A program made the translations under genes and the position numbers. DNA of 64,000 bases from Oscillospiraceae bacterium. Lineage in GTDB: Bacteria; Bacillota; Clostridia; Oscillospirales; Ruminococcaceae. Numbering within the stretch: the first letter of the stretch is position 1; each line of letters opens with the position of its first letter. The notes below the pieces were generated by a model. It had not been told where the DNA came from. It worked only from the letters and a program-made list of their open reading frames with translations, and searched no databases. The stretch spans positions 1-64,000 of the forward strand of contig JAIKWY010000110.1 of NCBI GenBank assembly GCA_024684395.1, written 5' to 3'. This document shows positions 27,801-36,309 of this stretch, in pieces.

Positions 27801-30170
27801 TATGAAGTAAACTGGGATAGCCTGGAGATCCGCAACATCGACATGACCAGACTCGTTGTTGACATGGAAGACGGCTGGATCATGATCGAGCCTGAGGAGA
27901 CCGAGGAATCCACTGAGGAGCCCACTGAGGAGTCTACTGAGGAGACCGACGCTACTGAGGAAACCAAGGATACTGACGCAACCGAGCCGACTGAGGCAAC
28001 TGACGAGACGCAGGATACTGATGCTCCGACTGAGGCAACTGACGAGACACAGGATACTGATGCTCCGACCGAGGCAACTGACGAGACTGCTCCGACGGAG
28101 GCTCCGACCGAGGCAACTGACGAGACCGTTCCTGGTCCGACCGGCGAGGTTAAGCCTCCTGTAGAGGGCGACGCTGGTAAGTGGATCATCGGCGACGTAG
28201 AGTGCTACGCTGGTGATACCGTAACTGTTCCTGTAACCATCACTGATGTGACCCGTGGTCTTGACAGCTACATCCTGAAGATGGGTGTTCCGGCTGGCCC
28301 GACGATCGAGGGTGCTGAGAACGGCAATGCATATCCGAACATCGGCTTTGCATTCAACCCGGATAACGCTTCCTTCGGCGGTACCGCTTATGCTGACAAG
28401 CAGAATCTGGTAGCAGCTGACAATGCAACTGTATTCACCGTAACCTTCAAGGTTCCGGACAACGCAACTCCTGGCATGGTATACAAGCTGACCTTCGAGG
28501 ATCTGAGCGTATACGATGTTGACATGGTCAAGCTCCTGCCGCTGACCGATGATGGTTCTATCACGATCATTCCGAGACCTACTGAGGCAACTGAGGTAAC
28601 TGAGGATACTGATGTAACTGAGGATACTCAGGAAACTGAAGTTACCGAGGATACACAGGCAACTGAGGTAACTGAGGATACGCAGGCAACTGACGAGACT
28701 CAGGCAACTGACGAGACTCAGGAGACCGACGCAACCGAGCCGACTCAGGCAACTGACGAGACTCAGGCAACTGATGCAACCGAGCCGACTCAGGCAACTG
28801 ACGAGACTCAGGCAACTGACGCAACCGAGCCGACTCAGGCAACTGACGAGACTCAGGCAACCGACGCAACCGAGCCGACGCAGGCAACTGATGAGACTCA
28901 GCCGACCGAGGAAACTCAGCCGACCGAGGAGACTCAGCCGACCGAGGAGACTCAGCCGACCGAGCCTGCAACCTATGCAGTTCTGTGGGATATCCAGGAT
29001 GGCGTTATCGCTAAGCCGGGTGACACCAAGGTAGCTGTTAAGGTATTCGTAGAAGGCGACACAATGCTCAACTCCTTCAAGGCTGGCGTGAAGCCGGATG
29101 CAAATCTGACTTACAATAGCTTTGAGCCGAGCACTGCTTATGGCAGCTGGATCAACATCATCGGCGGTGCTGTTGATGGTCAGGTGAACTTCGCTGGTTC
29201 CCTGTCTGACGGCGCACTGGCTGGCGGCTACCATGATGTAGCTGGTTCCAACGGCGTTGTATTCACCATGTACTTCGACGTACCTGCCACTAAGGCAGAC
29301 GGTACTGCTTTCGAGAACGGCGACAAGCTCCCGATCACTTGGGATTCCAGCCTGTTCGAGATCGGCAGATCCGACGGCGCAACTGTAGTTCCGACTCTGG
29401 CTGATGGTTACATCATCCTTGAGTTCGACGATGTTGTAAACTATGAGTACACATTCGTTCCGAATGGTACTGGTTCCGACAAGTTCTTCTTCGCACACGA
29501 TCCGAGACCGTTTATGCTCGGCGACTTCGACGGCAAGCTGTATCGTCAGGGTGTTCGTGGTGACGGCACCAAGATCGGTGAGCCGGTTGAGATCATGCTG
29601 TCTACGGTTGACATCGTAATGTCCGCAGTTGGTACTGACCTGACAAATCCGAAGGCGATCTACGAGAGCAAGGGCGAGACCTATTGCTGGCTCCCGCTCC
29701 AGGCTAAGATCACTGAGGTAATGCCTGACGGTACCAAGATCGAGGGTCTCCTGACACCTGAGACTGGCTTCAACGCAAATGTCTACATCGGTGTCAAGGG
29801 TGATACCAACCTCGATGGTGTCTGCAACGCATCTGACGCAGCTAAGGTCCTGATCTACGCTGCAGCAGTAGGCGCAAGCGCTGATCCGGCATCTGTAAAG
29901 ATCGCTGATGATGAGAAGCTTGAGAACTTCGTATACTTCCTGTCCGATGTAAACGGCGAGTCCGAGGATCACGGCGCTACAAGCAACACTTCTAACGCTG
30001 ATGATGCTGCCCTGAACGCTTCCGACGCTGCAATCCAGCTGATCTATGCAGCTGCTGTCGGCGCAAGCTCCACGGGTACTGCAAACTGGGCTACCGATGC
30101 ATTCGCAGCTGGCAAGGAACTGCCGAAGTACACGAATGCGATCCACGAGTGGGAAGTAGCTCACTCCTAA
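24879..30170 (+). CDS. ScaB-like large scaffoldin: 8 cohesins in two classes (4+4), Thr-rich linkers, X-like module, C-terminal dockerin
   Basis: Cohesins 1-4 (about 24990-26982) of the SIMSAGTDPGIFGYDFNI class; cohesins 5-8 (about 27046-29430) of the KWxIgdv class; dockerin GDTNLDGVCNASDAAKVLIYAAAVGAS..LNASDAAIQLIYAAAVGAS. Confidence 0.9.
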   Translation: MKRFISALTAFCMVASMTVAALPASAITVRDYTAVNAQAGSATWSLSKTEYDPAVDKTATISVIADSDPGIYGYDFNIEVNDGSGYKTLDQAGFTIASIAQGNAYNFDMFQPNKKNGHVGAAHNSGSADQVAAAGSTIVNYVVQVPSSAAAGTVYKIRLKDVVAGNYNKEAVTVTASEGSLTIKGGSSEDPTQAPTQAPTVDPSKISDWTWYADNSTYKVGVDKTATINIMSAGTDPGIFGYDFNITVNGETLDKAGFTIVQVTQGDAYNFTTFQPNKKNGHVGATETNDQVTADYTAASGSTIVKYVVQVPKTAKAGDVYKIEIIDPACGNYNKQSLTPKVQSGTLTIVGDEDVTDEPTQKPTDQTPTETTPDVDPGKITDWTWYADKSTYKIGVDKTATISIMSAGTDPGIFGYDFNITANGETLDKAGFTIVQVTQGDAYNFTTFQPNKKNGHVGATETNDQITADYKAASGSTIVKYVVQVPKTAKAGDVYKIEIVDPACGNYNKQSLSPKTLAGSLTIVGEEGTEATEATQKPTDETPTETTPDVDPGTIKDWTWYADKSTYKIGVDKTATISILSAGTDPGIFGYDFNITANGETLDKAGFTIVQVTQGDAYNFTTFQPNKKNGHVGATETNDQITADYTAAPGSTIVKYVVQVPKTAQAGDVYKIEIVDPSCGNYNKESLSPKTLAGSLTIVGEQDPTEAPKPTDETSAPYEEKTSEVTAKWDIADVTAKPGETVPVAITVTGNGGFNSVIASLSVDAGPTMKDAETGSAFATLNSAFNKDNFSVGGTDFQSKEDITADGDVFIVNFTVPTTAKNGDVYKIDFKDLTIFNYDMIKLIPTQEAGSITIVEETEATEEPTKWEDTSEKVAGTWDIGEKTVKKGTTSVDLPVSVTGMTAGINSYIAKITSELKATGAQAGDTYAALNFLGNPDNLTFAGTNYQSKSDITGEGDVFYVTFEIPADAAPGTKYEVNWDSLEIRNIDMTRLVVDMEDGWIMIEPEETEESTEEPTEESTEETDATEETKDTDATEPTEATDETQDTDAPTEATDETQDTDAPTEATDETAPTEAPTEATDETVPGPTGEVKPPVEGDAGKWIIGDVECYAGDTVTVPVTITDVTRGLDSYILKMGVPAGPTIEGAENGNAYPNIGFAFNPDNASFGGTAYADKQNLVAADNATVFTVTFKVPDNATPGMVYKLTFEDLSVYDVDMVKLLPLTDDGSITIIPRPTEATEVTEDTDVTEDTQETEVTEDTQATEVTEDTQATDETQATDETQETDATEPTQATDETQATDATEPTQATDETQATDATEPTQATDETQATDATEPTQATDETQPTEETQPTEETQPTEETQPTEPATYAVLWDIQDGVIAKPGDTKVAVKVFVEGDTMLNSFKAGVKPDANLTYNSFEPSTAYGSWINIIGGAVDGQVNFAGSLSDGALAGGYHDVAGSNGVVFTMYFDVPATKADGTAFENGDKLPITWDSSLFEIGRSDGATVVPTLADGYIILEFDDVVNYEYTFVPNGTGSDKFFFAHDPRPFMLGDFDGKLYRQGVRGDGTKIGEPVEIMLSTVDIVMSAVGTDLTNPKAIYESKGETYCWLPLQAKITEVMPDGTKIEGLLTPETGFNANVYIGVKGDTNLDGVCNASDAAKVLIYAAAVGASADPASVKIADDEKLENFVYFLSDVNGESEDHGATSNTSNADDAALNASDAAIQLIYAAAVGASSTGTANWATDAFAAGKELPKYTNAIHEWEVAHS
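28570..28968 (+). repeat. In-frame tandem repeat in the linker (45-bp unit encoding ATDETQATDATEPTQ)
   Basis: At least four consecutive near-identical units, then PTEETQ units. Confidence 0.85.
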
Positions 30171-30185
30171 GCACAACCCTACAAA

Positions 30186-30216
30186 AGAACCTCCCGAAAG
30201 GGAGGTTCTTTTTTTG
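30186..30216 (+). terminator. Rho-independent terminator after ScaB-like gene
   Basis: AGAACCTCCC-gaaa-GGGAGGTTCT then TTTTTT. Confidence 0.9.
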
Positions 30217-30340
30217 TGGTGTGTGGCTTAGAAAACGATTTCGGAGGACGATGAAGAAGTGAAGACGGAGACTTTGAACGTAGCATCGTAGAATTTTTGA
30301 TACACGATTCACAGCGGCGATAGTCATTTGTATAAAACTA

Positions 30341-30369
30341 TTGACAAACTGTGAAGTTTGTGTTAGAAT
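30341..30369 (+). promoter_or_regulatory. Promoter for the GH10 gene
   Basis: TTGACA-N17-TAGAAT. Confidence 0.65.
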
Positions 30370-30495
30370 AGAACTGTGAAAATGAATATAATGCTGAAAA
30401 TGGATCGTTATGAAAATGGAAGATGGTATTACGGAAACGTCCTCACAGGTTTTGGTTCCTGTGAGGACGATCCAAAGAAACAGGGGGGCTTTTCA

Positions 30496-32448
30496 ATGAG
30501 AAAGCAAACAATCCGCCGCATCCTGGCAGCCGTGACGGCGCTGGGCACTGTGGCAGCCGCAATGCCTGCGGCAACTGTCAACGCCGAGCTCGTGGAGGAC
30601 GCAAAGGTCGTCTATGAGACGGACTTTGAGGACGGCGATACGTCGCATTTCGCACCGAGAGGCGAGGACGACACGTCTGTGCTCAAAGTGGAGGAGGACG
30701 CCGATGCCGGCTCCAAGGTCATGACCATCACCGAGCGCTCCGAGGGCTGGAACGGTCCGGCGATGCAGCTCGATGACATCTGCGAACCGGGTGTCAAGTA
30801 CATGGTCTCCGTCAAGGCGAAGGCAAAGTGGTACAACTCGATCAAGGTTAGCCTGCAATACACCGCAGACGGCTCCGATCAGCCGAGCTACGGCAACCTG
30901 AAAGCCATCCAGAGCCAGGGCGAGTGGGTCAGCTTTGAGGACGTCAAGTTCAGCATCCCGGCGGGCGTTCACGATGTGTTCGTCTATGTTGAGGGCGATG
31001 ATAAGGCAGATCTGGCGATCGACGACTTTTCGCTGAAAACTGCGCCGGTCTATGGCATCGAGGAAGACATCCCGGGGCTGAAAAATGTCTATGCAGATTA
31101 TTTCAAGATCGGTACGGCGGTCACGGAGGGTGAGCTGGCGCCGAAATCCACGCAGCAGCTCATTCTGAAGCATTTCAACAGCCTTACGCCCGGCAACGAG
31201 CTGAAACCTGAGAACATGCTCGACCAGAAGGCTTGTCAGGCATATGCTGCGGATGGCGATAACACAAAGGTCGCAGTTTCGCTGAAAAGCAATGCCCGTT
31301 CGATCCTGAATTTTGCCCGTGACAACAACATTCCTGTCCGTGGTCATACCCTTGTATGGCACTCCCAGACACCGGGCTGGTTCTTCAAGGAGGACTACAC
31401 CCTCGAGGGCGACTGGGTCGATGAGGATACCATGCGGCAGCGTATGGAGAACTATATCAAGGGCGTGATGGAGGTCATCGCGGAGGAGTATCCGGATGTC
31501 GAGTTCTATGCCTGGGACGTTGTGAACGAGGCATGGACAGACGGCGGTTCCCCCAGAGACGGCGGTACCTACGACGAGGACCGTGAATCCTCCGGCTGGG
31601 TCAAGGTTTACGGCGACAACTCCTTCATTAAGGATGCATTTACTTTTGCCAGAAAGTATGCACCGCAGGGCTGCAAGCTCTATTACAACGACTTTAACGA
31701 GTACATCCAGGGCAAGACCGAGGCTGTCATCAAGATGGCGACTGAGCTCAAGGAGGAAGGCCTGATCGACGGCATCGGCCTGCAGTCGCACCTGAATGTC
31801 ATGAACTATGGCTCCGAGGAGCCGTTCCCGATGGCTGTCCATTATGGTTCTGCACTGGACAAGTACTGCCAGACCGGTCTGGATATCCAGATCACTGAGC
31901 TGGATGCGACGCTGGCACAGGATGTGGAGGTGACCGATGCACTGCTCGAACTCCAGGCGAAGTACTATTCCGACATCATGGATGCCATCGTCCGCAATAA
32001 GGACAGCATCTCTGCCGTGGTATTCTGGGGCACGACCGATGACCAGAGCTGGCGTGCATGGGGCAGCCCGCTGCTGTTTGACGAGCAGTATGTGGCAAAG
32101 CCGTGCTTCCATTCCATCATCGACGGCATCGAGTACACCGAGCCGGAGCCGACCGAGCCGAAGCCCACGGATCCCAAGCCGACTGACCCGAAGCCGACCG
32201 ATCCGGAGCCTTCCGAGACCGACCCGCTGCCCGGTACGATGTACGGCGACGTGGACGAGAACGGCAAGGTGGACATTGTCGATGTCATCACGCTGAACAA
32301 GAGCCTGATGGTCGGCGAGAAGCTTACCATGCAGGGCAAGATCAACGCCAATGTGGACTGCAAGGGCGACAACCCGGACGAGACGGATGCGCTCAACATC
32401 CTGAAATATGTGGTGGAGATCATCACGGATTTCGCTGAGGTGCAGTAA
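30496..32448 (+). CDS. Secreted endo-1,4-beta-xylanase: CBM22-like, GH10, PKPTD linker, dockerin
   Basis: GH10 acid/base WDVVNEAW and nucleophile ITELDA; VRGHTLVWHSQTPGWFF; dockerin GDVDENGKVDIVDVITLNKSLMVGEKLTMQ. Confidence 0.92.
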   Translation: MRKQTIRRILAAVTALGTVAAAMPAATVNAELVEDAKVVYETDFEDGDTSHFAPRGEDDTSVLKVEEDADAGSKVMTITERSEGWNGPAMQLDDICEPGVKYMVSVKAKAKWYNSIKVSLQYTADGSDQPSYGNLKAIQSQGEWVSFEDVKFSIPAGVHDVFVYVEGDDKADLAIDDFSLKTAPVYGIEEDIPGLKNVYADYFKIGTAVTEGELAPKSTQQLILKHFNSLTPGNELKPENMLDQKACQAYAADGDNTKVAVSLKSNARSILNFARDNNIPVRGHTLVWHSQTPGWFFKEDYTLEGDWVDEDTMRQRMENYIKGVMEVIAEEYPDVEFYAWDVVNEAWTDGGSPRDGGTYDEDRESSGWVKVYGDNSFIKDAFTFARKYAPQGCKLYYNDFNEYIQGKTEAVIKMATELKEEGLIDGIGLQSHLNVMNYGSEEPFPMAVHYGSALDKYCQTGLDIQITELDATLAQDVEVTDALLELQAKYYSDIMDAIVRNKDSISAVVFWGTTDDQSWRAWGSPLLFDEQYVAKPCFHSIIDGIEYTEPEPTEPKPTDPKPTDPKPTDPEPSETDPLPGTMYGDVDENGKVDIVDVITLNKSLMVGEKLTMQGKINANVDCKGDNPDETDALNILKYVVEIITDFAEVQ

Positions 32449-32572
32449 GGAATCGTCTCAATAACCTGCGGGTGCAGGGCGGTCACCGCCCTCCCTAAGT
32501 CGGCGTTAGCCGACTGACAACAGAAAACTATGGTCAAAAAATGTCAGATGCCGTAGAAATGCGGCATCTGAT

Positions 32573-32601
32573 TTGACTTTTTTCGCAATGTATGGTATAA
32601 T
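32573..32601 (+). promoter_or_regulatory. Promoter for the GH25-GH3 gene
   Basis: TTGACT-N17-TATAAT. Confidence 0.65.
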
Positions 32602-32651
32602 AGTTACATTATCAATGTCTGCATGGGCGGACAGTTTATGAGGTGTAATAT

Positions 32652-35054
32652 ATGATATTGAAAAAAAGGATACTGCCGCTGCTGCTGAGTCTGGTGCTGC
32701 TGCTGCCGCTGTGCGTTGCGGGTTGGCAGCCGGTGAAGGCAAAGGCTGTTGATAAAAACGGACTCATGCACGGCGTGGATGTCTCTGCCTATAACGGGAT
32801 CGTAGACTGGCAGCTCTTGGCAGGAAACGGCATCGACTTCGTCATCCTGCGAGGCGGCAAGCTGCCCTCCGAGAAGGAGGAATACTTCGAGGATGACCAG
32901 TTTGACCACAACTACGAAGAAGCCCGCAAGGTCGGGCTGAAGGTCGGCGTCTACATGCGCTGCGGCGCTACGAGCTGGGAGAAGTTCGAGGAGGCTGTCA
33001 ACCTCTATATCGAGACGATCAAGGACAAGGAGTATGACTTCCCGGTGTTCCTCGATGTCGAGGAGGATGCACAGCAGAAGCTCGGCAAGGAGGTCATGAC
33101 GCAGTACACGCTCGACGGACTTGCCATGATCGAGGAGGCAGGCTATAAGGCGGGCGTTTATGCCAATCTGAACTGGTTCACCAACTTCATCGACCGTGAT
33201 CTGCTCGAAGAGAAGGGCTATCCGCTCTGGCTGGCACGGTATACGCATGATTATACCAGCAACGATTTCAGCGACCACTATTTCATGTGGCAGTATTCCA
33301 ACAAGGGACAGCTTCCCGGCAACGGCAAGGGTGCAACTGCCATCGACCTGGACATCTGCTATGTGGATCCGAACTATGCGCCGGAGCGCTTCATGGAGAA
33401 GGACAACTGCCTGGACGGCTATCTGCCGCTGCATGTGTTCCCGTCCTCCGATGAGGAGCAGACTGCCTGCTATATGGACTGCAAGACGCCCATCAGCGGC
33501 GCTACCATCACGCCGACAACGGAGTGCGTCATCCAGGAGGTCTATACCAACGGGTGGTGCCGGTTCTTCTATATCACATCTGAGGGGCGCAGGGTCGGCT
33601 ATCTGCCGCTGAACAAGCTGCTCGGCGAGATGCTGCCCGATGCGACCGAGGAGATCACCGCTCCCGGCATCGTGCCGACCTATACCCGGAGCGGGATGAT
33701 GCTCCGTGCGGGAAGTCTTGCACGGCGTGACGTCTGCCGTGTGACGAAGCGGAACGAGAACGTGGTGCAGCTTGTGTACCCGGTATCGGACGGCTTCAAG
33801 CTCGGCTGGGTGAGCAAGGACGAGTGGGAGCTCTCCTATCTGCTGCTGCTCCAGGATGCGCTGCACAAGCGTGTGACGCTGACGGAGAACGAGCTCTACT
33901 GCGTGGACTGCAACAATGACGGCATCGCCGATGTGTTCGATCTCGGGCTGATGCGGCGCAATCTGCTGAGCGGTGCAGTCGCCAATCCGGATTCCAAGGA
34001 GTCGAAGGTGGCGAATCATCTGGCAAATATGACATTACAGGAGAAGGTCTATCAGCTGTTCATCGTCACGCCGGAGGGGCTGAACGGCACGACTTCCGCC
34101 GTGACCAAGAGCGATGCCGCGACGCAGGCAGCGCTCCAGGAGAAACCGGTCGGCGGTATCATCTATTTTGCGCAGAATCTGAAAAGCGAGTCGCAGGTCA
34201 AGGGCATGATCAACAATGCACAGACCTATGCGAAGGATTCTCACGGCACCGGGCTTTTCATCGCCGTGGATGAGGAGGGCGGCAGAGTTGCCCGCGTGGC
34301 ACAGACGCTCGGCACGACGGCATATGACCCGATGGCGACCTACGGTGCCAAGGGCGATACAGCGGCGGTACAGGCGATCGGCGAGGACATTGCGGCGGAT
34401 ATTGCACAGTTCGGCTTCAATGTGGACTTTGCGCCGGTGGCGGATGTGGACATCGACCCGAACAACGAGCTGGGCGACCGCATTTTCAGCGACGATCCGG
34501 CGGTCGTATCGCAGATGACAGCGGCAATGGTGACGGGCCTGCAAAAGAGCGGTCAGGTCAGCGCAACGCTCAAGCATTTCCCGGGTCTTGGCGCCGAGAA
34601 CGGCAATACCCACAACGACAAGGTATGCCTCATCACGCGCTCACTCGATGAGCTGCGGGAGACGGAGTTCAAGGCCTTCCAGGGCGGTATCCGCGCGGGC
34701 TCGGACTTCGTGATGGTCGGCCATCAGACGATGAGCTGCGCCGGGGACGATCTGCCGTCCGACCTGTCCTACACGGTCATGACCAAGTGGCTCCGGAACG
34801 AGCTTGCCTATAACGGCATCATCGTGACGGATTCGCATATGATGAACACCATCACTGCCAATTATACACCGGGTGAAGCGGCAAAGGCTTCCTTTGCGGC
34901 GGGTGCGGACGTCATCCTCATGCCGAAGGATCTCGATGCGGCATTCACGGAGATCTACAAGGCTGTCCGCAGCGGTGAGATCCCGGAAAGCCGCCTGAAT
35001 GACAGCGTGCGGCGCATCCTCCGGGTCAAGGAAAAGTACGGATTGCTGGAATGA
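32652..35054 (+). CDS. Secreted GH25 (lysozyme)-SH3b-like-half dockerin-GH3 (NagZ-like) chimera
   Basis: GH25 HGVDVSAYNGIVDWQ; SH3b-like blocks; single EF repeat VDCNNDGIADVFDLGLMRRNLLSG; GH3 AVDEEGGRVAR, KHFPGLGAENGNTH, IIVTDSHMM. Confidence 0.85.
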   Translation: MILKKRILPLLLSLVLLLPLCVAGWQPVKAKAVDKNGLMHGVDVSAYNGIVDWQLLAGNGIDFVILRGGKLPSEKEEYFEDDQFDHNYEEARKVGLKVGVYMRCGATSWEKFEEAVNLYIETIKDKEYDFPVFLDVEEDAQQKLGKEVMTQYTLDGLAMIEEAGYKAGVYANLNWFTNFIDRDLLEEKGYPLWLARYTHDYTSNDFSDHYFMWQYSNKGQLPGNGKGATAIDLDICYVDPNYAPERFMEKDNCLDGYLPLHVFPSSDEEQTACYMDCKTPISGATITPTTECVIQEVYTNGWCRFFYITSEGRRVGYLPLNKLLGEMLPDATEEITAPGIVPTYTRSGMMLRAGSLARRDVCRVTKRNENVVQLVYPVSDGFKLGWVSKDEWELSYLLLLQDALHKRVTLTENELYCVDCNNDGIADVFDLGLMRRNLLSGAVANPDSKESKVANHLANMTLQEKVYQLFIVTPEGLNGTTSAVTKSDAATQAALQEKPVGGIIYFAQNLKSESQVKGMINNAQTYAKDSHGTGLFIAVDEEGGRVARVAQTLGTTAYDPMATYGAKGDTAAVQAIGEDIAADIAQFGFNVDFAPVADVDIDPNNELGDRIFSDDPAVVSQMTAAMVTGLQKSGQVSATLKHFPGLGAENGNTHNDKVCLITRSLDELRETEFKAFQGGIRAGSDFVMVGHQTMSCAGDDLPSDLSYTVMTKWLRNELAYNGIIVTDSHMMNTITANYTPGEAAKASFAAGADVILMPKDLDAAFTEIYKAVRSGEIPESRLNDSVRRILRVKEKYGLLE

Positions 35055-35227
35055 TCGACAAAAAGAGCAGGCTCTGCACGGTGCGGAGCCTGCTCTGTGC
35101 ATTCTGAAAACAAAGATTTCGGAGCCCTCTCCAAAGAATGTACCTGTCTGGCAGGATATTTGTGCGTGATGCATAAAATTCTGGGCGCATTCTTGTATGC
35201 CAATGCACTTGAAAGCGAAAAATTCAC

Positions 35228-35256
35228 TTGACATTTGCAATAAAGTATGCTAAAAT
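35228..35256 (+). promoter_or_regulatory. Promoter for the Ser-rich surface protein gene
   Basis: TTGACA-N17-TAAAAT. Confidence 0.65.
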
Positions 35257-35389
35257 AAAGAATGTAGTATAGCGACCCAGCTATACGCTTCTGTTGTGCA
35301 TGGGGCACGGCAGACGGGGTGTAGGATATGCCGGAAAAAAGAGGTTCCGGTGCCCCAAAAGCTCGAACTAAGAGAAGGAGTGTTTGGTT

Positions 35390-36136
35390 ATGAATAAGAG
35401 AATGAGAAGAACAATTATGACCGCTGCGATCAGCGCTTCGCTGGCAATTTTCGGCTGCGGTTCCGCACTGGCTGCAAATGCGGCTGAGACCGGTACGGCT
35501 TACATCTACCTGGTGGATGAGGCTGAGAACGGCGCCTGCTACATGGGCAGCGGCAACAGCGCAAATACGATCACTTCCGGCGTGACAGAAGCGACCATCG
35601 ACAAGGACGGCGAGTACACCGTTACCATCGACGGCGCTACCATCAGCGAGTTCAAGAAGCTCAAGCTGTATGTTGTCGGCACCGAGAATACCAAGAATGC
35701 GACTGTGACTGTCAAGGAGCTCACGGTCAATGACAAGGCGGTTGCCCTGGACGGGACACCTGAAGTGAAGGTTTCTGACAATGACTTCTATGCAGACCTC
35801 TGGGATATCGACGGCGCAAAGCTCTTCGATCGTCAGGCGGATGATGTGATGAACGTCAGCAAGGTGTCCATCTCCTTCACCGTAGCGAACTGGCCGGTAG
35901 AGGAGGAGTCTTCTGAGGTTTCCTCCGAGGCTTCTTCTGAAGCATCCTCCGAGGCATCTTCGGCAGCTTCTTCTGAGGCATCTTCCGCAGCTTCTTCCAC
36001 AGCATCTTCCTCCACCGCTGCGAGCGAGTCCAACACCCCCACCGGTGATGCCGGTGTCAACGGCATGGCTGCGATCGCACTGGCAGCAGCTGCTGTCGCT
36101 TGTGTAGGCGCAGTTGCAGCAAAGAAGAAGGACTAA
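35390..36136 (+). CDS. Secreted protein with Ser/Glu/Ala linker and C-terminal hydrophobic anchor
   Basis: Signal peptide, SSEVSSEASSEASSEASSAASSEASS linker, TPTGDAGVNG..AAIALAAAAVACVGAVAAKKKD tail. Confidence 0.75.
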   Translation: MNKRMRRTIMTAAISASLAIFGCGSALAANAAETGTAYIYLVDEAENGACYMGSGNSANTITSGVTEATIDKDGEYTVTIDGATISEFKKLKLYVVGTENTKNATVTVKELTVNDKAVALDGTPEVKVSDNDFYADLWDIDGAKLFDRQADDVMNVSKVSISFTVANWPVEEESSEVSSEASSEASSEASSAASSEASSAASSTASSSTAASESNTPTGDAGVNGMAAIALAAAAVACVGAVAAKKKD

Positions 36137-36309
36137 GTTCAGAAACTGGAAGGCAATTGGTAATGTGCCGCTGCTTGTCCTTCGTGATCGTTGACGGATG
36201 AGCAGTTGAAAGATGTTCATAAATGAAATAAGCACGGCTCTTTGCTCAGTTATACAAGGTGTTGTAGAACGGACGGGGCTGTGCTTATTGTTATAAGGAG
36301 GGGCTGACG

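Noticed and set aside
28570-28968. Possible CRISPR-like array in the ScaB linker
   Set aside because: Repeats are contiguous, in frame and without spacers; they encode a Thr-rich protein linker.
25011-30176. 1721-aa ORF antisense to the ScaB-like gene
   Set aside because: Exactly mirrors the repetitive, codon-biased scaffoldin frame; no signal, RBS context or recognisable domains. Stop avoidance on the opposite strand explains it.
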